Below are positions 10,358 to 21,335 of a DNA stretch of 64,000 bases, one piece after another (positions within the stretch are counted from its first letter, which is position 1; the number at the start of each line of letters is the position of its first letter). The notes beneath the pieces were generated by a model. It did not search any database. It saw only the letters and a list, made by a program, of their open reading frames with translations, and was not told the DNA's origin. This DNA comes from Calocera cornea HHB12733 (taxonomy: Eukaryota > Basidiomycota > Dacrymycetes > Dacrymycetales > Dacrymycetaceae): positions 87,756-151,755 of the forward strand of contig KV423986.1 in assembly GCA_001632435.1 (NCBI GenBank), written 5' to 3'. A program made the translations under genes and the position numbers.

Positions 10358-12893
10358 ATGTACAGACGCTCCCTCGCTGCTCACACCAGACGCCATACCC
10401 GGTCGTACGCGACACAGGCGAGGCCGCCCCTCGAGGGCTTAACGTCACACGCCCGCTCCATCGCGGAACGCCTTACGGCAGATTGGAAAGGCACTAGCCA
10501 CGCCGGCGGCGCTGTCAAGAACTACATAGGTGGAGAGTTCGTCGAGAGCAAGACGAGCACGTTCCATGACATCCTCGATCCGGTAATGCGCTCGCAGTGT
10601 GTCATGGTTGGTTCTGACAGCATCTGCAGGCTACACAGACCTTGCTCTCGCGGGTGCCTGAGACCACGGCCGATGAGTTTGAACAAGCGGCGACCGCGGC
10701 CGCCGAAGCATACAAGACCTGGAGCAGGACGAGTATCCTGACAAGGCAGCGGGTTGCTTTAGAGTGGGCGATCTGAATGACTGCATGGGAAGATGGGTGC
10801 TGAGGTTTCGGCAGGCTGCAACACTTGCTGCGTAAGCACGGGGATGCCGTTGCAAACTCCATAGTATGCATCTAGCCTATAGCAGAACACGTCCCTGACA
10901 CGATACTAGGTTCTTGAACAAGGAAAAACTCTCGGTGACGCAAAGGGAGACGTCCTTCGCGGTCTCCAAGTTGTCGAAACGGCTTGTGGAATCACGTCGA
11001 CCTTGATGGGGGATAAGATCGAGGTCAGCAAGGATATGGACACAGAAACCCGTCGTCTATCTCTGGGTGTTTGTGCAAGGTCAGGAGATCTCACTCGCCG
11101 GATTGCCCGTTACTCATGTCGTTCAGTGTCGCTCCTTTCAATTTCCCTGCGTGAGTACAAGCTGAGGTCTCTGACCCTGTCATGCTTATGGGTGCTTGTA
11201 CCAGGATGATCCCTTTGTGGACTATTCCCGTGGGTTTCCTTGTTTTCCTGACCTGAATGGGACATGATCTCACCGCGTTCTAGATGGCTACTGCCACAGG
11301 GAACACTCTCATCTTGAAGCCCTCTGAACGCGATCCGGGTGCTGCAATGATAATTGCGGAGCTTTGTGAACGTGCTGGTGAGTCCTCTCGCACCCTCTTA
11401 GCTCATCTCGTCTCAACGCCACCAGGATTACCGCCCGGTGTTCTTAATGTCGTCCATGGCACTGTGCCCACCGTGAATGCCATCTGTGATCACCCAGCAA
11501 TCAAAGCAATCAGCTTTGTAGGTGGTGATCGTGCAGGGAAACACATCTACGAACGGTACGTGCGCTTCGACACATCTCAGTGAGCAAGAATCTGATATAA
11601 ACCAGCGGGACCAATAATGGAAAACGCGTCCAAGTGAGTTTGTCACTGAATCATAAGGTGTAGCGACTTAAGACGTCCGCAAAGGCGAATCTCGGCGCCA
11701 AGAACCATGCCGTTATACTACCCGATGGTGCGTCTTATCTCTTCAAACACAATACACACTCATCCTTCCGCAGCGAATCCAAACCTGGCTCTCAATTCCA
11801 TTATTGGTGCTGCCTTTGGAGGTATGTATGCTCGAGCCTTTTGTTTTTCGGGGTTGCTAACGAGAGTGCCAGCCGCCGGACAGCGATGCATGGCAATCTC
11901 TGTTGGCACGTCGGCCATGACTTCTTTATCCAGGTCTTCGTTCTAATTCAGGATCTGTAGCTGTTTTCGTGGGAACATCAAAGCAATGGCTTCCAGAGCT
12001 TGTCGATCGTGCCAGGCAATTAAGTGTGAATGCCGGATTTGAGGCCGGTGCAGACTTGTGGGCTGATCCTCCAATAATTCTTCCGGAGGCTGACCGTGAG
12101 AGCAGCGGTCCCGTCATTTCCCCTCAAGCCAAGGAGCGAATTGTCCGCTTGATTGGATCTGCAGAGACGCAAGGCGGCAGGATCCTTCTGGACGGACGCG
12201 GAATCGAGGTACCGAACTATCCTCATGGCAACTTTGTTGGACCGACAGTGATCGAAGCGGTTGCTACCATGGAATGCTACAAGTATGATAAAGCAACGCT
12301 GTGACGGGCGCCCTTTCTAATGTTTTACAGAACGGAGATCTTTGGCCCTGTGCTGGTGTGCTTGGAAGCTGACACTCTCGATGATGCGTTGGATATCATC
12401 AACGCCAACTATTACGGTGAGCATTGAGACGATCGTTCTCATCGCTTCGGCAAGCTCATTATGCGCGAAGGTAACGGCGCTGCTATCTTCACTCAATCGG
12501 GCGCCTCGGCGCGCAAGTTCGAGAATGAATGCAATGTTGGGCAGGTGAGATCCTTCATCTATTCTTCCGCTAGTAGGCTGAGAGTCCCGGCTCAGATCGG
12601 TGTCAATGTGCCCATACCTGTCCCTTTGCCCATGTTTTCTTGGAGCGGGAACAAGGGTAGTTTCCTTGGTGACATATCTTTCTACGGGAAGAGGTATGGT
12701 CTCGCCTTCGTCGATGTGCCTGCACCTTGCTGAAATGCGTTTAGTGGCTTAAACTTCTATACCCAGAACAAGGTACAGATGAAATCGTGACCGCTCTCCT
12801 TTCGCTGACTTGTCACAGACAACGACTAGCTTATGGCGCGCGCAGGATGCGACAGCCAACAAAGCTTCAGTCGACATGCCTACCATGCGTTAA
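10358..12893 (+). CDS. Methylmalonate-semialdehyde dehydrogenase (CoA-acylating), ALDH6 family
   Basis: Mitochondrial aldehyde dehydrogenase of valine and pyrimidine catabolism, producing propionyl- or acetyl-CoA. I could thread 18 exons: 10358-10582, 10630-10763, 10815-10863, 10910-11079, 11127-11150, 11205-11229, 11284-11377, 11426-11555, 11606-11633, 11685-11727, 11774-11821, 11873-11905, 11961-12282, 12331-12416, 12471-12544, 12596-12693, 12745-12772, 12819-12893; 561 residues. The N-terminus is an Arg-rich matrix targeting peptide ([20 protein letters not shown]). Family motifs: [59 protein letters not shown], the catalytic cysteine in [10 protein letters not shown], and the end GLNFYTQNK. 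Exons 5 and 6 are 24 and 25 nt. Intron 12 (11906-11960) starts with GC (GTTG|GCACGT). Confidence 0.94.
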
Positions 12894-12991
12894 TATTGCA
12901 TCATTATTGATTGTGTCTGACTGCCTAAGGAAGGCAAAGACGTTTTATCGCACACGTCACTGCATTTCAGTCACGAAAGTCTCTGGTACCA

Positions 12992-13558
12992 TCACGCTCC
13001 CCACTCCCCAGAAACATTCGCATTTTCCTTCCACTGTGCCTCATCTTCATGTTCTCCCACATACCACTCTCGCTTCCATATTTGTGCCTTTTCCTTGACT
13101 TGCTCCAACAAGTCCTCGCAGGCGTTGAAAGAAGCTCGGCGATGTGGAGCAGATGCGGCGACGATTATAGAGGGTTGCCCTACGGGGACGTTTCCGATCC
13201 GATGATAACACGTCAGGCGTATCAGGCTACCATGACCTTTGCGAATATTCTGCATGATTTTGCAAATAGTGCGCAGCGCCAAGTTGGTGTGCGCTTCGTA
13301 CTCCAGACGGACAACATCTTTCCCTACGACAATCCGTTGATTGAGCATAGCTCAGGTTGGGGGGACGCCCGTGTTTCACCCACCATCAAACGTATCTCGT
13401 GTGGTTCCCACAAATAGAACAAGCGCTCCAGCGCCGTCGTGCTTTATGCTCTGCATCACGGAGTCCAGAACGAGCTCCTTATCAGTGATCTCGCATGTGT
13501 CACCATCGGGTGTGCTCAGTCTGGACGAGAAGCTTGCAGTCACGGCCACTGTTGCCAT
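12992..13558 (-). CDS. Molybdopterin synthase catalytic subunit (MoaE/MOCS2B)
   Basis: Large subunit of molybdopterin synthase; transfers sulfur from the MoaD thiocarboxylate to precursor Z in molybdenum cofactor synthesis. Exons 13384-13558 and 12992-13323, intron 13324-13383 (60 nt); 168 residues. Recognised from HDGAGALVLFVGTTRDTFDG, VVRLEYEAHTNLALRTI, YHRIGNVPVGQPSIIVAAS, PHRRASFNACEDLLEQVKEK and AQIWKREW, the substrate-binding and active-site lysine region of MoaE. The end runs convergently against the dehydrogenase gene (98 bp between stop codons). The start at 13558 is the first ATG before the conserved core. An upstream frame at 13,660-13,760 could be spliced on in phase but has no MoaE homology, so I left it out. 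Confidence 0.9.
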
Positions 13559-13858
13559 GTCTCCAACGGCGTAGTTTCGGCTGCCCATGACCGAGTCGAC
13601 GACACGAGCTTTGACCGTTACGATGAACATATATGGGATGCAACATTGGCGGCGCGCTCACCCGTAGCCTCCGCGAGGAAGATGTTCAGCCCAACCGACG
13701 TGAACAAGGGATGTATGTATCCTTCTAGGGTGGCATTGACAGCACCGACTTAGTCGTTGCGAACCAATAGCGGAACCAAAGCAGACCCAGAATGTATGGA
13801 GGCACTTCGTGACTTCCGCTTGAGAGCTTTGCTTCCTCACAGGCATTTGCTCCCCCTA

Positions 13859-14555
13859 TGACATTTACTTCCACTGTTCAGTTTACCTCCGCTGGAACGA
13901 TGCCATTCAGCTCAAGCATTTGTCTCCGCTTGCCAAGCTGCTTCCGCTGGTCCGATGTTTCTGCTTTACCATTTGCATCCGAGTTCCAGTCTGCTCCCGC
14001 TCACGGCTTTGCCTCGGCTGCGACTTTTAATTCCGTTGAGCCTTGTGTTTGTGCCTGGTTCTTTGTTCCCTCACAGGGCTTTTCTTTGGCTTAGCACTTT
14101 GGTTCAATCTACTTCCGCCAGCGAGCTGCTTCCGTTTCTAGGATTATCTGCTTCCGCGTTGCTCTCAGTATTTGTCTCCGTTTCTCATTTACCTCCGCTC
14201 AAAGTATTGGCTCCGTTGGCTTGCTTCCGCTCTTCCATTTGCATCCGCACTCCCATCTGCATCGGCCTTGCCATTTATTTCCGAGCAAGTACTTGCTTCC
14301 GCCTTAGTATTGGGTTCTTGCCTTCTTTTTTGCTCACAGCTTGCTTGGGTATAAGATTTTACTTCTGAATACTAAGCTGATTGCACTGGTGGGTACAGGG
14401 GAAATACTGTACACTCAACGGAAGCAAAACATCACCGTGGTCATTTTTGCTTTCTTCTCCGCTTCCGGGGATGCTGTAATTGCTTCCGCTGAAGCCATGT
14501 ATGTTTCCATTGGTGCTGCTTATGCTTCCGCTCGGAAGTCTCTCCACTCCCGCTT
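13859..14555. repeat. Degenerate 18-bp-period repeat array (locus A)
   Basis: The sequence repeats roughly every 18 bp a core like TTTGCTTCCGCT followed by variable bases. Successive CTCCG/TTCCG cores between 13,930 and 14,330 fall at 18-bp or multiple-of-18 spacing. In one frame this gives six-residue periodic peptides (ASALPF, ASALPS, ASALPF), which explains the long open frames here; I do not regard them as genes. The same repeat occurs at 24,239-24,980, 40,275-41,345, 51,640-52,400 and 53,090-53,340. Confidence 0.8.
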
Positions 14556-14730
14556 TCCCCTGTTCGTAGGTGTCGAGCTTCTGGCAGACGCGAATTGACG
14601 TGAGGGTTAGGACCTTCTGCATAGGAGCATGACGACTGGGCGGTCGACACTGCCACTGATCATTGAACACTGACCATTGACACTCATCGCGTGCCCCGTG
14701 ACAATCCCCGACCATTGGTTGAATGAACAG

Positions 14731-17711
14731 ATGATGTTCGGCAAGTGGCTCATCCGCCGAGTGAGCGGGGTAGCGTGTCGGTCGAGACCACGGCCATCGC
14801 AGAGACGGGGTATCACTGTCTGTTCTTCAAGCTGGCACTCCTTACCTCTTGTTCACCCGTCATCAGGACACCGCTTTCATCGTATCTGCCGAGGTCCAAC
14901 ATGCTCTGCAGACCCATCGACCCGTGGTTGCTTTGGAGAGCGCACTGATTACCCATGGTTTCTACTTACTCCGCCCAGTCTGTCCGATCCTGATTGACAG
15001 TGTGCCAAAGGTCTTCCGTTCCCGATCAATAGCGAGACCGCTGGGTCGCTGGAGGCTATAGTGCGATCGACAGGATGCGTGCCGGCTACGGTCGCAGTGC
15101 TCTCTGGCAGAGTACATGTTGGCCTAACTGCGTCGGAGCGGCAGCAGCTGTCGGACATCGAAACGAATGGCCCTATGGTTAAGATATCGCGGCGAGACCT
15201 CGGTGCAGCGATTGCCTTAAGGAGAAGCGGAGGCACTACCATTGCCGGAACAATGGTCATAGCTCACGCTGCGGGCATCCGTGTCTTTGGAACCGGCGGA
15301 CTGGGCGGAGTTCACCGAGGGGGCGAAACCAGTGGGTTGGTCATCGTTCCTCGAGATCCTCCGGTCCTCAATCGCTCTTGAGCGCTGGACGTGTCTGCAG
15401 ACTTGACCGAATTGGGGCGTACTCCTATCGCTGTTGTCAGCTCTGGCGTCAAGGCTATCCTTGACATTGCGCGGACCCTCGAATACCTGGTGAGACTCTG
15501 CACCTCTGATCCTGGTCAATGCTAAAAAGGGCCATAGGAGACACAAGGCGTCCCAGTTGTAACATATGGCCCGACGAACGACTTTCCAGCGTTCTACTCC
15601 AGATGTAGCGGATACAAGGTGCTCAACTGATGATTAACTTCATGATCCCCAGAGTAACGGCCTTCTTTCAGAGCCCATGGCGGGTCGGTTCATCGGTAGA
15701 GGCAGCCAGTATCATACGTATGTCGCAAGTATTGTCTCACATCGCTGTCCCTTCCTCATAGGAGTCTAGACAATAATCAAGCCCTCGGTCTACAAACTGG
15801 AACCCTGTTTGCTGTTCCTATACCCGAGGAACATGAAGCACCGGGAGCACGGATTCAAGAGGCTGTGGACATTGCAATCGAGGAGTCCATGCAGAATGGA
15901 ATGAGCAAGCGAGGAAACGATGTCACGCCCTGGCTCTTGCGACGAGTTGCTGAGCTGACCAAGGGGGATGCCATCCAGAGTAGTGAGTCGTTATAAGACT
16001 CTACTCAGCCATTGGCTCACTCAACTCGTGAGATATCGCTCTTTTGAAAAACAATGTTCGGGTCGCAGGAGAGATTGCGGCGTCACTTAACCAGCACTTT
16101 GATCCGAGCAACAAGGTGCCAAAGTCCCTCTTCGCCGGGCAGCCGAATGTAACAGGCCATAGACACGAAACGACACATCTGCTACGCTGGATGGCATAGC
16201 AACACCATCGACAGTGTCTGCGTTCATTCCTCAAGAAACCAAATTACGAGCAAGGCCATCTGTGAGCCTGCCTACCTTGGTTTCTTTCACGTTGTAATGC
16301 GCCCTGTCCAGGTCGTTGTAGTAGGTTCCGCAGCAGTCGACGTTACTGCGTGCCTACCGAAAGGTTCTGAATTCTGTTCCGAATCTACACTACCGGGAGC
16401 AGTTACAACCACCCTCGGAGGTGTAGCAAGGAATGTTGCAGAAGCGGCTCACCGTGTGTTGCAAGGCAGCACGACCGTGCCGAACACGGAGACGCTACTC
16501 ATCTCACCCGTCGGTCGGGATGCCCTAGCCACGATCGTCAGACAAGGCCTGGAGGCAGCGGGTCAAAGAGTTGACGGTCTGCTGGAGCGACAGCACGCCG
16601 ACGCGAGAACGGCAGTCTGCAGCCTCGTATTGGACGGTTCGGGCCACCTGATTGGGGGTGTAGCCGACATGAGCATAACGGAGAGTTTGTCGGAAACAGA
16701 AGTAAGGCTCCCGCTCGTTCTTCATATTTCTGTTTCTGACTCACGGTGGAGATCCTCGCATTGCTTCGCTCTCACAAACCTCCGCTGGTGGCTTTTGACG
16801 CAAATGTCAACAGTGATGTAATGCTGTCGATATTGCGCTATAGTGGGGAGTCTGGTGCCCGAGGTGCGCCTTCTTTTGACAACAACAGGCGGCATGCGCT
16901 CACTACTGCATGCAGCTTTCTTTGAGCCTACGTCGGTTAACAAATGCACGCGCATTTTAGATTGCTTTGTGGCTCAGCTCGAAACACCATCGCTTCAGCG
17001 ACTCGATTACATGTCTCCGAACGCTCTCGAGCTACGGTCGCTTTACGAAACTGGACGTTCGCGAGACTTATACACCGGCGAGACGTGGTGGAAAGCTTTA
17101 GAGGAAATGTCTCTTAACGAGAGGTATCGGAGCGACCTGGAGTATCTCGCCCGTCAACAAGTCGGCAATGCATCGGCGCATGGAAACGAGGATTTGTCAT
17201 TCCTTGTCACCGAGGGCCTTGTGCAGATGGCAGTACACCTGCTTCCTTTTGTCCGCTGTATATTTCTGAAGCTCGGGGCCAAGGGCAAGTCCTTCAGATC
17301 TTATCTGCGCACCGGCCACGTCTCATCGCCAGTACAGGTTCTTTGTTGGTTGGTTATTTGAACAAAGAAGACTCCAAGAAAGCGGGCTGGCAATCGCTCT
17401 GGAGCGATCCTGGGCGCCGTCTCGTCGTGAACCACGGCAAGAGTGGCACAGCTGTCGTTCAGCATTTCCAACCAGTGCCTTTACCAGCGAGCGTTGCTCT
17501 GAACTCCACTGGTGCTGGGGACTCATTCTCTGGTGCAATTCTGGCCGCGCTCGTACGAACACAGCTAAACTTCAACCTTGTCCACATCGAAAAAGCGGTA
17601 CAGCTGGCTCAACGATGCGCAATTCTCACGCTACAGAGTTGCCAAGCAGTAGCGCCTGACATATCGACCATTGGGGATGCCGCTATAGAAGTGACGAGGG
17701 ATCACGTATAA
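14731..17711 (+). CDS. Fused pseudouridine-5'-phosphate glycosidase / pfkB-family (pseudouridine) kinase
   Basis: Likely bifunctional enzyme of pseudouridine breakdown: the C-terminal pfkB kinase would phosphorylate pseudouridine, and the N-terminal glycosidase would split it into uracil and ribose-5-phosphate. Thirteen exons: 14731-14760 (tentative), 14867-14957, 15011-15331, 15383-15489, 15538-15618, 15672-15717, 15770-15982, 16033-16115, 16163-16261, 16312-16701, 16752-16863, 16916-17284, 17338-17711; 771 residues. Glycosidase motifs: [72 protein letters not shown]. Kinase motifs: [23 protein letters not shown] and the nucleotide/catalytic [12 protein letters not shown]. The 53-nt intron 17285-17337 uses a GC donor (GCAAGT). 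Only the first exon is uncertain. Confidence 0.88.
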
Positions 17712-17817
17712 CGCCAGCTTACGATTGGAATGGCCATACATGCATGTCATAGCATACGGGGATAGACAACAACTGTATATGAGCACCCCACGACCCAAGC
17801 AATGACCCAGGGCTCGT

Positions 17818-18350
17818 CTATCGGTAACTGCACGATGCCAATTAGTTGCAGGGCTGGAAGCTGTCAATATGTGCACGCACCTCTTCTGCCTCCTTGCACG
17901 GGCACCCTGCCCACCAAACTTCTTCGGCTCCATCCGACGAGGATCAGCAATCAGCAAGGTTCGGTCATAGTCAACAAGCTTAGACTTGAGCTCCATGCCG
18001 GTCCACGCGTCGTGGTTTTTCATATAGAAGGCCACAATCGCCTTTGCAATGGCTTGACGGATGGCGTAGATCTGCGAAACGTGCCCGCCACCCTTCACGC
18101 GGACACGGATGTCCATCTCCGAAATGACATCCTCTCCGCCGACAGCCAGAATGGGCTCGTAGAGCTTGTAACGGAGGATTTCAGGGCGAACGAGGTTGAG
18201 GGGAGAGCCGTTGACGCGAATGAGTCCTTTGCCTTCACGGCAGTGGGCGACCGCGGTCGCAGTCTGACAGCTGGTCAGAAGCTACAAGCCAGAGCAGATG
18301 GAATGAGTACTCACCTTTTTCTTGCCGAACGTCTGGACGGGCTGTGCCAT
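17818..18350 (-). CDS. RPS16: 40S ribosomal protein uS9 (RPS16)
   Basis: Small-subunit ribosomal protein. Exons 18315-18350, 17881-18263 and 17818-17827; introns 51 and 53 nt; 142 residues (yeast 143). The start [12 protein letters not shown] joins [19 protein letters not shown]; the core has [20 protein letters not shown] and [20 protein letters not shown], and the C-terminus is the invariant QKSYR. The final coding exon is only 10 nt: it supplies the last residues and the stop, so a plain ORF call would give a wrong C-terminus. It is convergent with the glycosidase/kinase gene. Confidence 0.96.
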
Positions 18351-18850
18351 GGTTATGGGAGAGAACGTCAACCTGCAGTCAACTTGTCAGTTGAGCGGTT
18401 CTCCACAGGTGCATCGAGCCGCGACTGATGCAATCCAGCCCATCCACATTCCCCAGCACCCCAGTCAGGTTACGCTTAGGTTGCAGTACAGACATAGCAT
18501 GCAGAACACGCCGAAGCAGGGCAGAATACTCACAGAAAGATGTGGTAGACCTTGGTTGGCGACGATGAGGAACCCAGAGACGACGTTCACCAGGGTAAAC
18601 TTGGAGAGAAAGGGCGGAAGCTATTTTTGCAGCAAAGGATTCCGCATAGGGACCCCCGGGCGCGACCGCACCCGATCGGCGAGTCACTGCACACATAAAT
18701 GCCACCACATACCACATACCCCCAGTACACCTTACCCTCGTTCGTGATATCCACCTTGTAGCTGTTCATTTTTTCTCCCTCTAGCACTTCCCTCGTCGCA
18801 GCCGTGGCACCATCCGTCTTTGCATCTCTAACCCTTTCTCCCTCCTGCAA
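18351..18850. other. Intergenic, 500 bp, upstream of RPS16 and of the hypothetical gene at 18,851
   Basis: Divergent promoter region. On the minus strand there are splice-like signals (a donor after an ATG-led stretch at about 18,745-18,770, an acceptor near 18,607 and another donor near 18,540) that could be RPS16 leader introns or a very short membrane-protein gene. The exonic piece between them would encode a hydrophobic stretch (FTLVNVVSGFLIVAN). Neither reading is strong enough for a gene call. Confidence 0.35.
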
Positions 18851-19772
18851 ATGCACGCTCCGGAGAGTGGACGTGAACCCGTTCCGGCTCCCGCGACTGC
18901 AGCTGTGGGATGCCTAGCGCAGTCTTCCGTCCTTCAACGCATACATGCCGAAAACTCGGGCATACCGGTTGATACAGCTCCGTACTCTGAGACATATCAC
19001 GAGGATGAGATGCGTAGCATTATGGCGATGTCTTCCAAGTGCGTCTGATGCTCAATGCCGATGTACAATGGCTCCATTGACAAGCATGGTCAGATTGAAG
19101 GCCATGACACCTGCCGACATGGGTCTCTACGCTCTGTGCGATGCTCTGGCTTTTGTTTGGCGGCTTAACCTGTTGCTTACGTCGTACACCAAACGCAAGA
19201 GGGACCTGCTGCTTGAGCGATCTACGGAGGCAAGCTCAAAGCTTGACGGGGGACAGTCTGGATCACCAGCACGTAGCGACATCATCGTATCGTCTTGTGT
19301 AACTCCTGAGGAAAGGCTGGATGCTTTGGCTGTACCACTGCCCCAGTGGCCCGTGGAAGTAGCCGTCTTGCCCTCTGCTGAGTACTTTAGGCAACGCCGA
19401 ACGAACGCCCGCAATCTGAGGTCTGGACGACTCTCGACGGAAGCAGATATCATTCCTTTAATATCGATTAATGAAGGCACTTCTATGAAGGAATCGGTGG
19501 ACAGCGTCCACTGCATTCAAGACCATGATGCCGTTGCCATTTGGACCGACGTCACTCCGCGTTCCTCCGATCATGCCACAGAAACTATCGTTACGCCATT
19601 GCGGCCATCGCCTCGTCGAGATACTAGCGCAAACCCCGAAGGTGCAAGACCTACCGTCGACTCTTCGCAGATTACCGCACCTCCTGGTGATCACACCTCA
19701 ATGACTGATGGCCATAGCATCTGGTACCGTGCCAAGAGACTTCTACCCTGGTCCAAGAAGCAGACCACCTGA
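18851..19772 (+). CDS. Hypothetical protein, two exons
   Basis: Exons 18851-19038 and 19085-19772 with a 46-nt GT-AG intron; 291 residues. The join replaces an in-frame stop and reads MSSNMVRLKAMTPADMG. Visible features: a disordered N-terminus, a moderately hydrophobic segment (ALCDALAFVWRLNLLLTSY, about residues 80-98) followed directly by a basic stretch (TKRKRD), and a long Ser/Thr/Pro-rich C-terminus ending in KRLLPWSKKQTT. The hydrophobic-then-basic order could be a single membrane anchor with cytosolic tail, but I recognise no family. Codon and intron style match the neighbours. Confidence 0.6.
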
Positions 19773-20032
19773 CAACCGCACTAGCGACGATGGACCCATT
19801 CTTCGTCGATCATTGCCCTAACATGCCCTCTCCCATTTTGTACCAGTGTGTAGTGATGTGATGGAGTTTGTTCATGCAAGTCTCCAATCGAAGTCATGTT
19901 GTGCTCTTATACGTCAAGGGAATCTGATATCCATTCAAGGAAGGCTCTCTCCTACGGACGAACAACGTTCTCGAAAGCCTACCCTACAGAACCCGCCATT
20001 CCCCTTTCCATACGCATCACATGAAAGCACCC

Positions 20033-20713
20033 TCACGCACGCTGCACGGTTCCCGCGTAAGGCTTGATCACCCCGTTTTGAGCTGTGGTTGGCTCGCTCT
20101 ATGTAAGGCAAGGGTAAGGGCACGTCCATGTCCGTAACGGTTCACTTACATCCGTGAGAGTATTGACGTCCAATCGGCGCAATTGGCGTCCAACCGAGCC
20201 AGTATAGGGCTTAATGACACCGTTCTCCGCTGTGGTAGGTTGGCTCTGATGCCGTCGGTCATTACAGGAACTTCTGACATGCACAGATACTCACATCGGT
20301 GAGAGTATTCACATCCAAGCGCTTCGCCACAGTGCCCTGATACGGCTTAATGACACCGTTCTCGGCGGTCGTCGGCTCACTCTGCGGGTGGGATCAGCCA
20401 CCCTCAAAATATTCACAGACCGTGCGCACATCATTTATCGCGTTGACGTCCAGGTCGCGCTCCTCCTGAACATAAGACCGTACCACTCCTTCCCTAACAC
20501 GACATCGTTGGCAATGTCCGTCGGGCTGAGCCAAAGGTACTCACGGCACAGCCGAACGAGCAATGGCAGCGTTGTATCGGCCCTAAGCAAGATATCAGTT
20601 ACGGCATGATTGACTCCAGAGCAGAAACCGCTCACCACCAATGGCATTGGCATGAGGGGCCTCGCCAGAACCGAAGCGAGAACCAGCAATAGAGACAGAG
20701 TGGAGAACAGCAT
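20033..20713 (-). CDS. Small secreted repeat protein with dibasic (Kex2-like) sites
   Basis: Six exons: 20636-20713, 20545-20582, 20430-20493, 20295-20381, 20150-20245, 20033-20098; introns 48-53 nt, all GT-AG; 142 residues. The first exon encodes a strong signal peptide (MLFSTLSLLLVLASVLA, then RPLMPMPLV). The last three exons are phase-0 copies of one unit: SEPTTAENGVIKPYQGTVAK, SQPTTAENGVIKPYTGSVGR and SEPTTAQNGVIKPYAGTVQR. Units one and two are followed by KR or RR and then LDVNTLTD; exon 3 ends in the related DLDVNAIND. Signal peptide, tandem units and dibasic sites between them match the general design of Kex2-processed repeat proteins, which include fungal pheromones and ribosomal peptide precursors. 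There are no cysteines in the repeats. Product and function are unknown. Confidence 0.8.
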
Positions 20714-21335
20714 GTTGCAAATATCGGAAGAGTTGAAAGGTGCTGTCGAGAACGATAACCAGATAGATGTCCGACCTGCGAACCGAAGGGGAAGTGAAGA
20801 ACGACTTTGATACAGTGAGTGAACTGAGCGCAAGTGCGCGCCTCCTAGGCTAACTCACAAGATGGTTGGGTCACCTGTGACCGTCGGAAGGTGGGAGGAA
20901 GGAAAAGGGTGGGGTGGGTAAAACCAGCAAATGAGCACGGGCTACCTCTTAAATGAGCTGAACTTTGGGCGGATATAAATCGGTCGCTCCGTTACCAGCC
21001 CGTAAAGTCAGATCATCCCGACCATTTCACGCCCGATGGTGGCAACGGCCTATGAAACGTAGGCTTCTTTCTCTCTACAACGGCATGCATATATCAACCA
21101 GTCTCCCCCCCCAGAGACCAAGGGAATGGCGGGCTTCCCGTAGTAACGCGTGTGGCTGTTGGTAAGGATACATGCTCTCCAAGGAGACAGGGCCCAGGTT
21201 TGGCGGAGGGAATGTTGCTTCGGCATTGCCACTAAGCATGTGATCACAGTTCCATCCTCGCCAAAGATTTCGCGGGCCCGCTGTGTCCGCAGAGGACAGT
21301 CTGCACCGCGGCATCATTCGACACATCCTGCTCCC
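20714..21335. promoter_or_regulatory. Divergent upstream region of the secreted repeat protein and ESF1
   Basis: A 622-bp gap between two divergent starts. A TATA-like run GGATATAAAT (20,971-20,980) lies about 260 bp before the secreted-protein ATG; it can be read as TATA on either strand. The rest is unremarkable; small open frames here lack protein-like composition. Confidence 0.4.

Noticed and set aside
13660..13760. Possible upstream exon of the MoaE gene on the minus strand
   Set aside because: It can be joined in phase but has no similarity to MoaE or MoaD that I can recognise, and a good ATG exists at 13,558.
15619..15652. 34-nt intron in the pseudouridine glycosidase gene
   Set aside because: The longer intron to 15,671 gives the conserved SGYK-SPWRV reading and a normal length.
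18540..18790. Possible tiny membrane-protein gene upstream of RPS16
   Set aside because: Splice signals exist, but phases do not give a convincing protein; RPS16 leader introns are equally likely.
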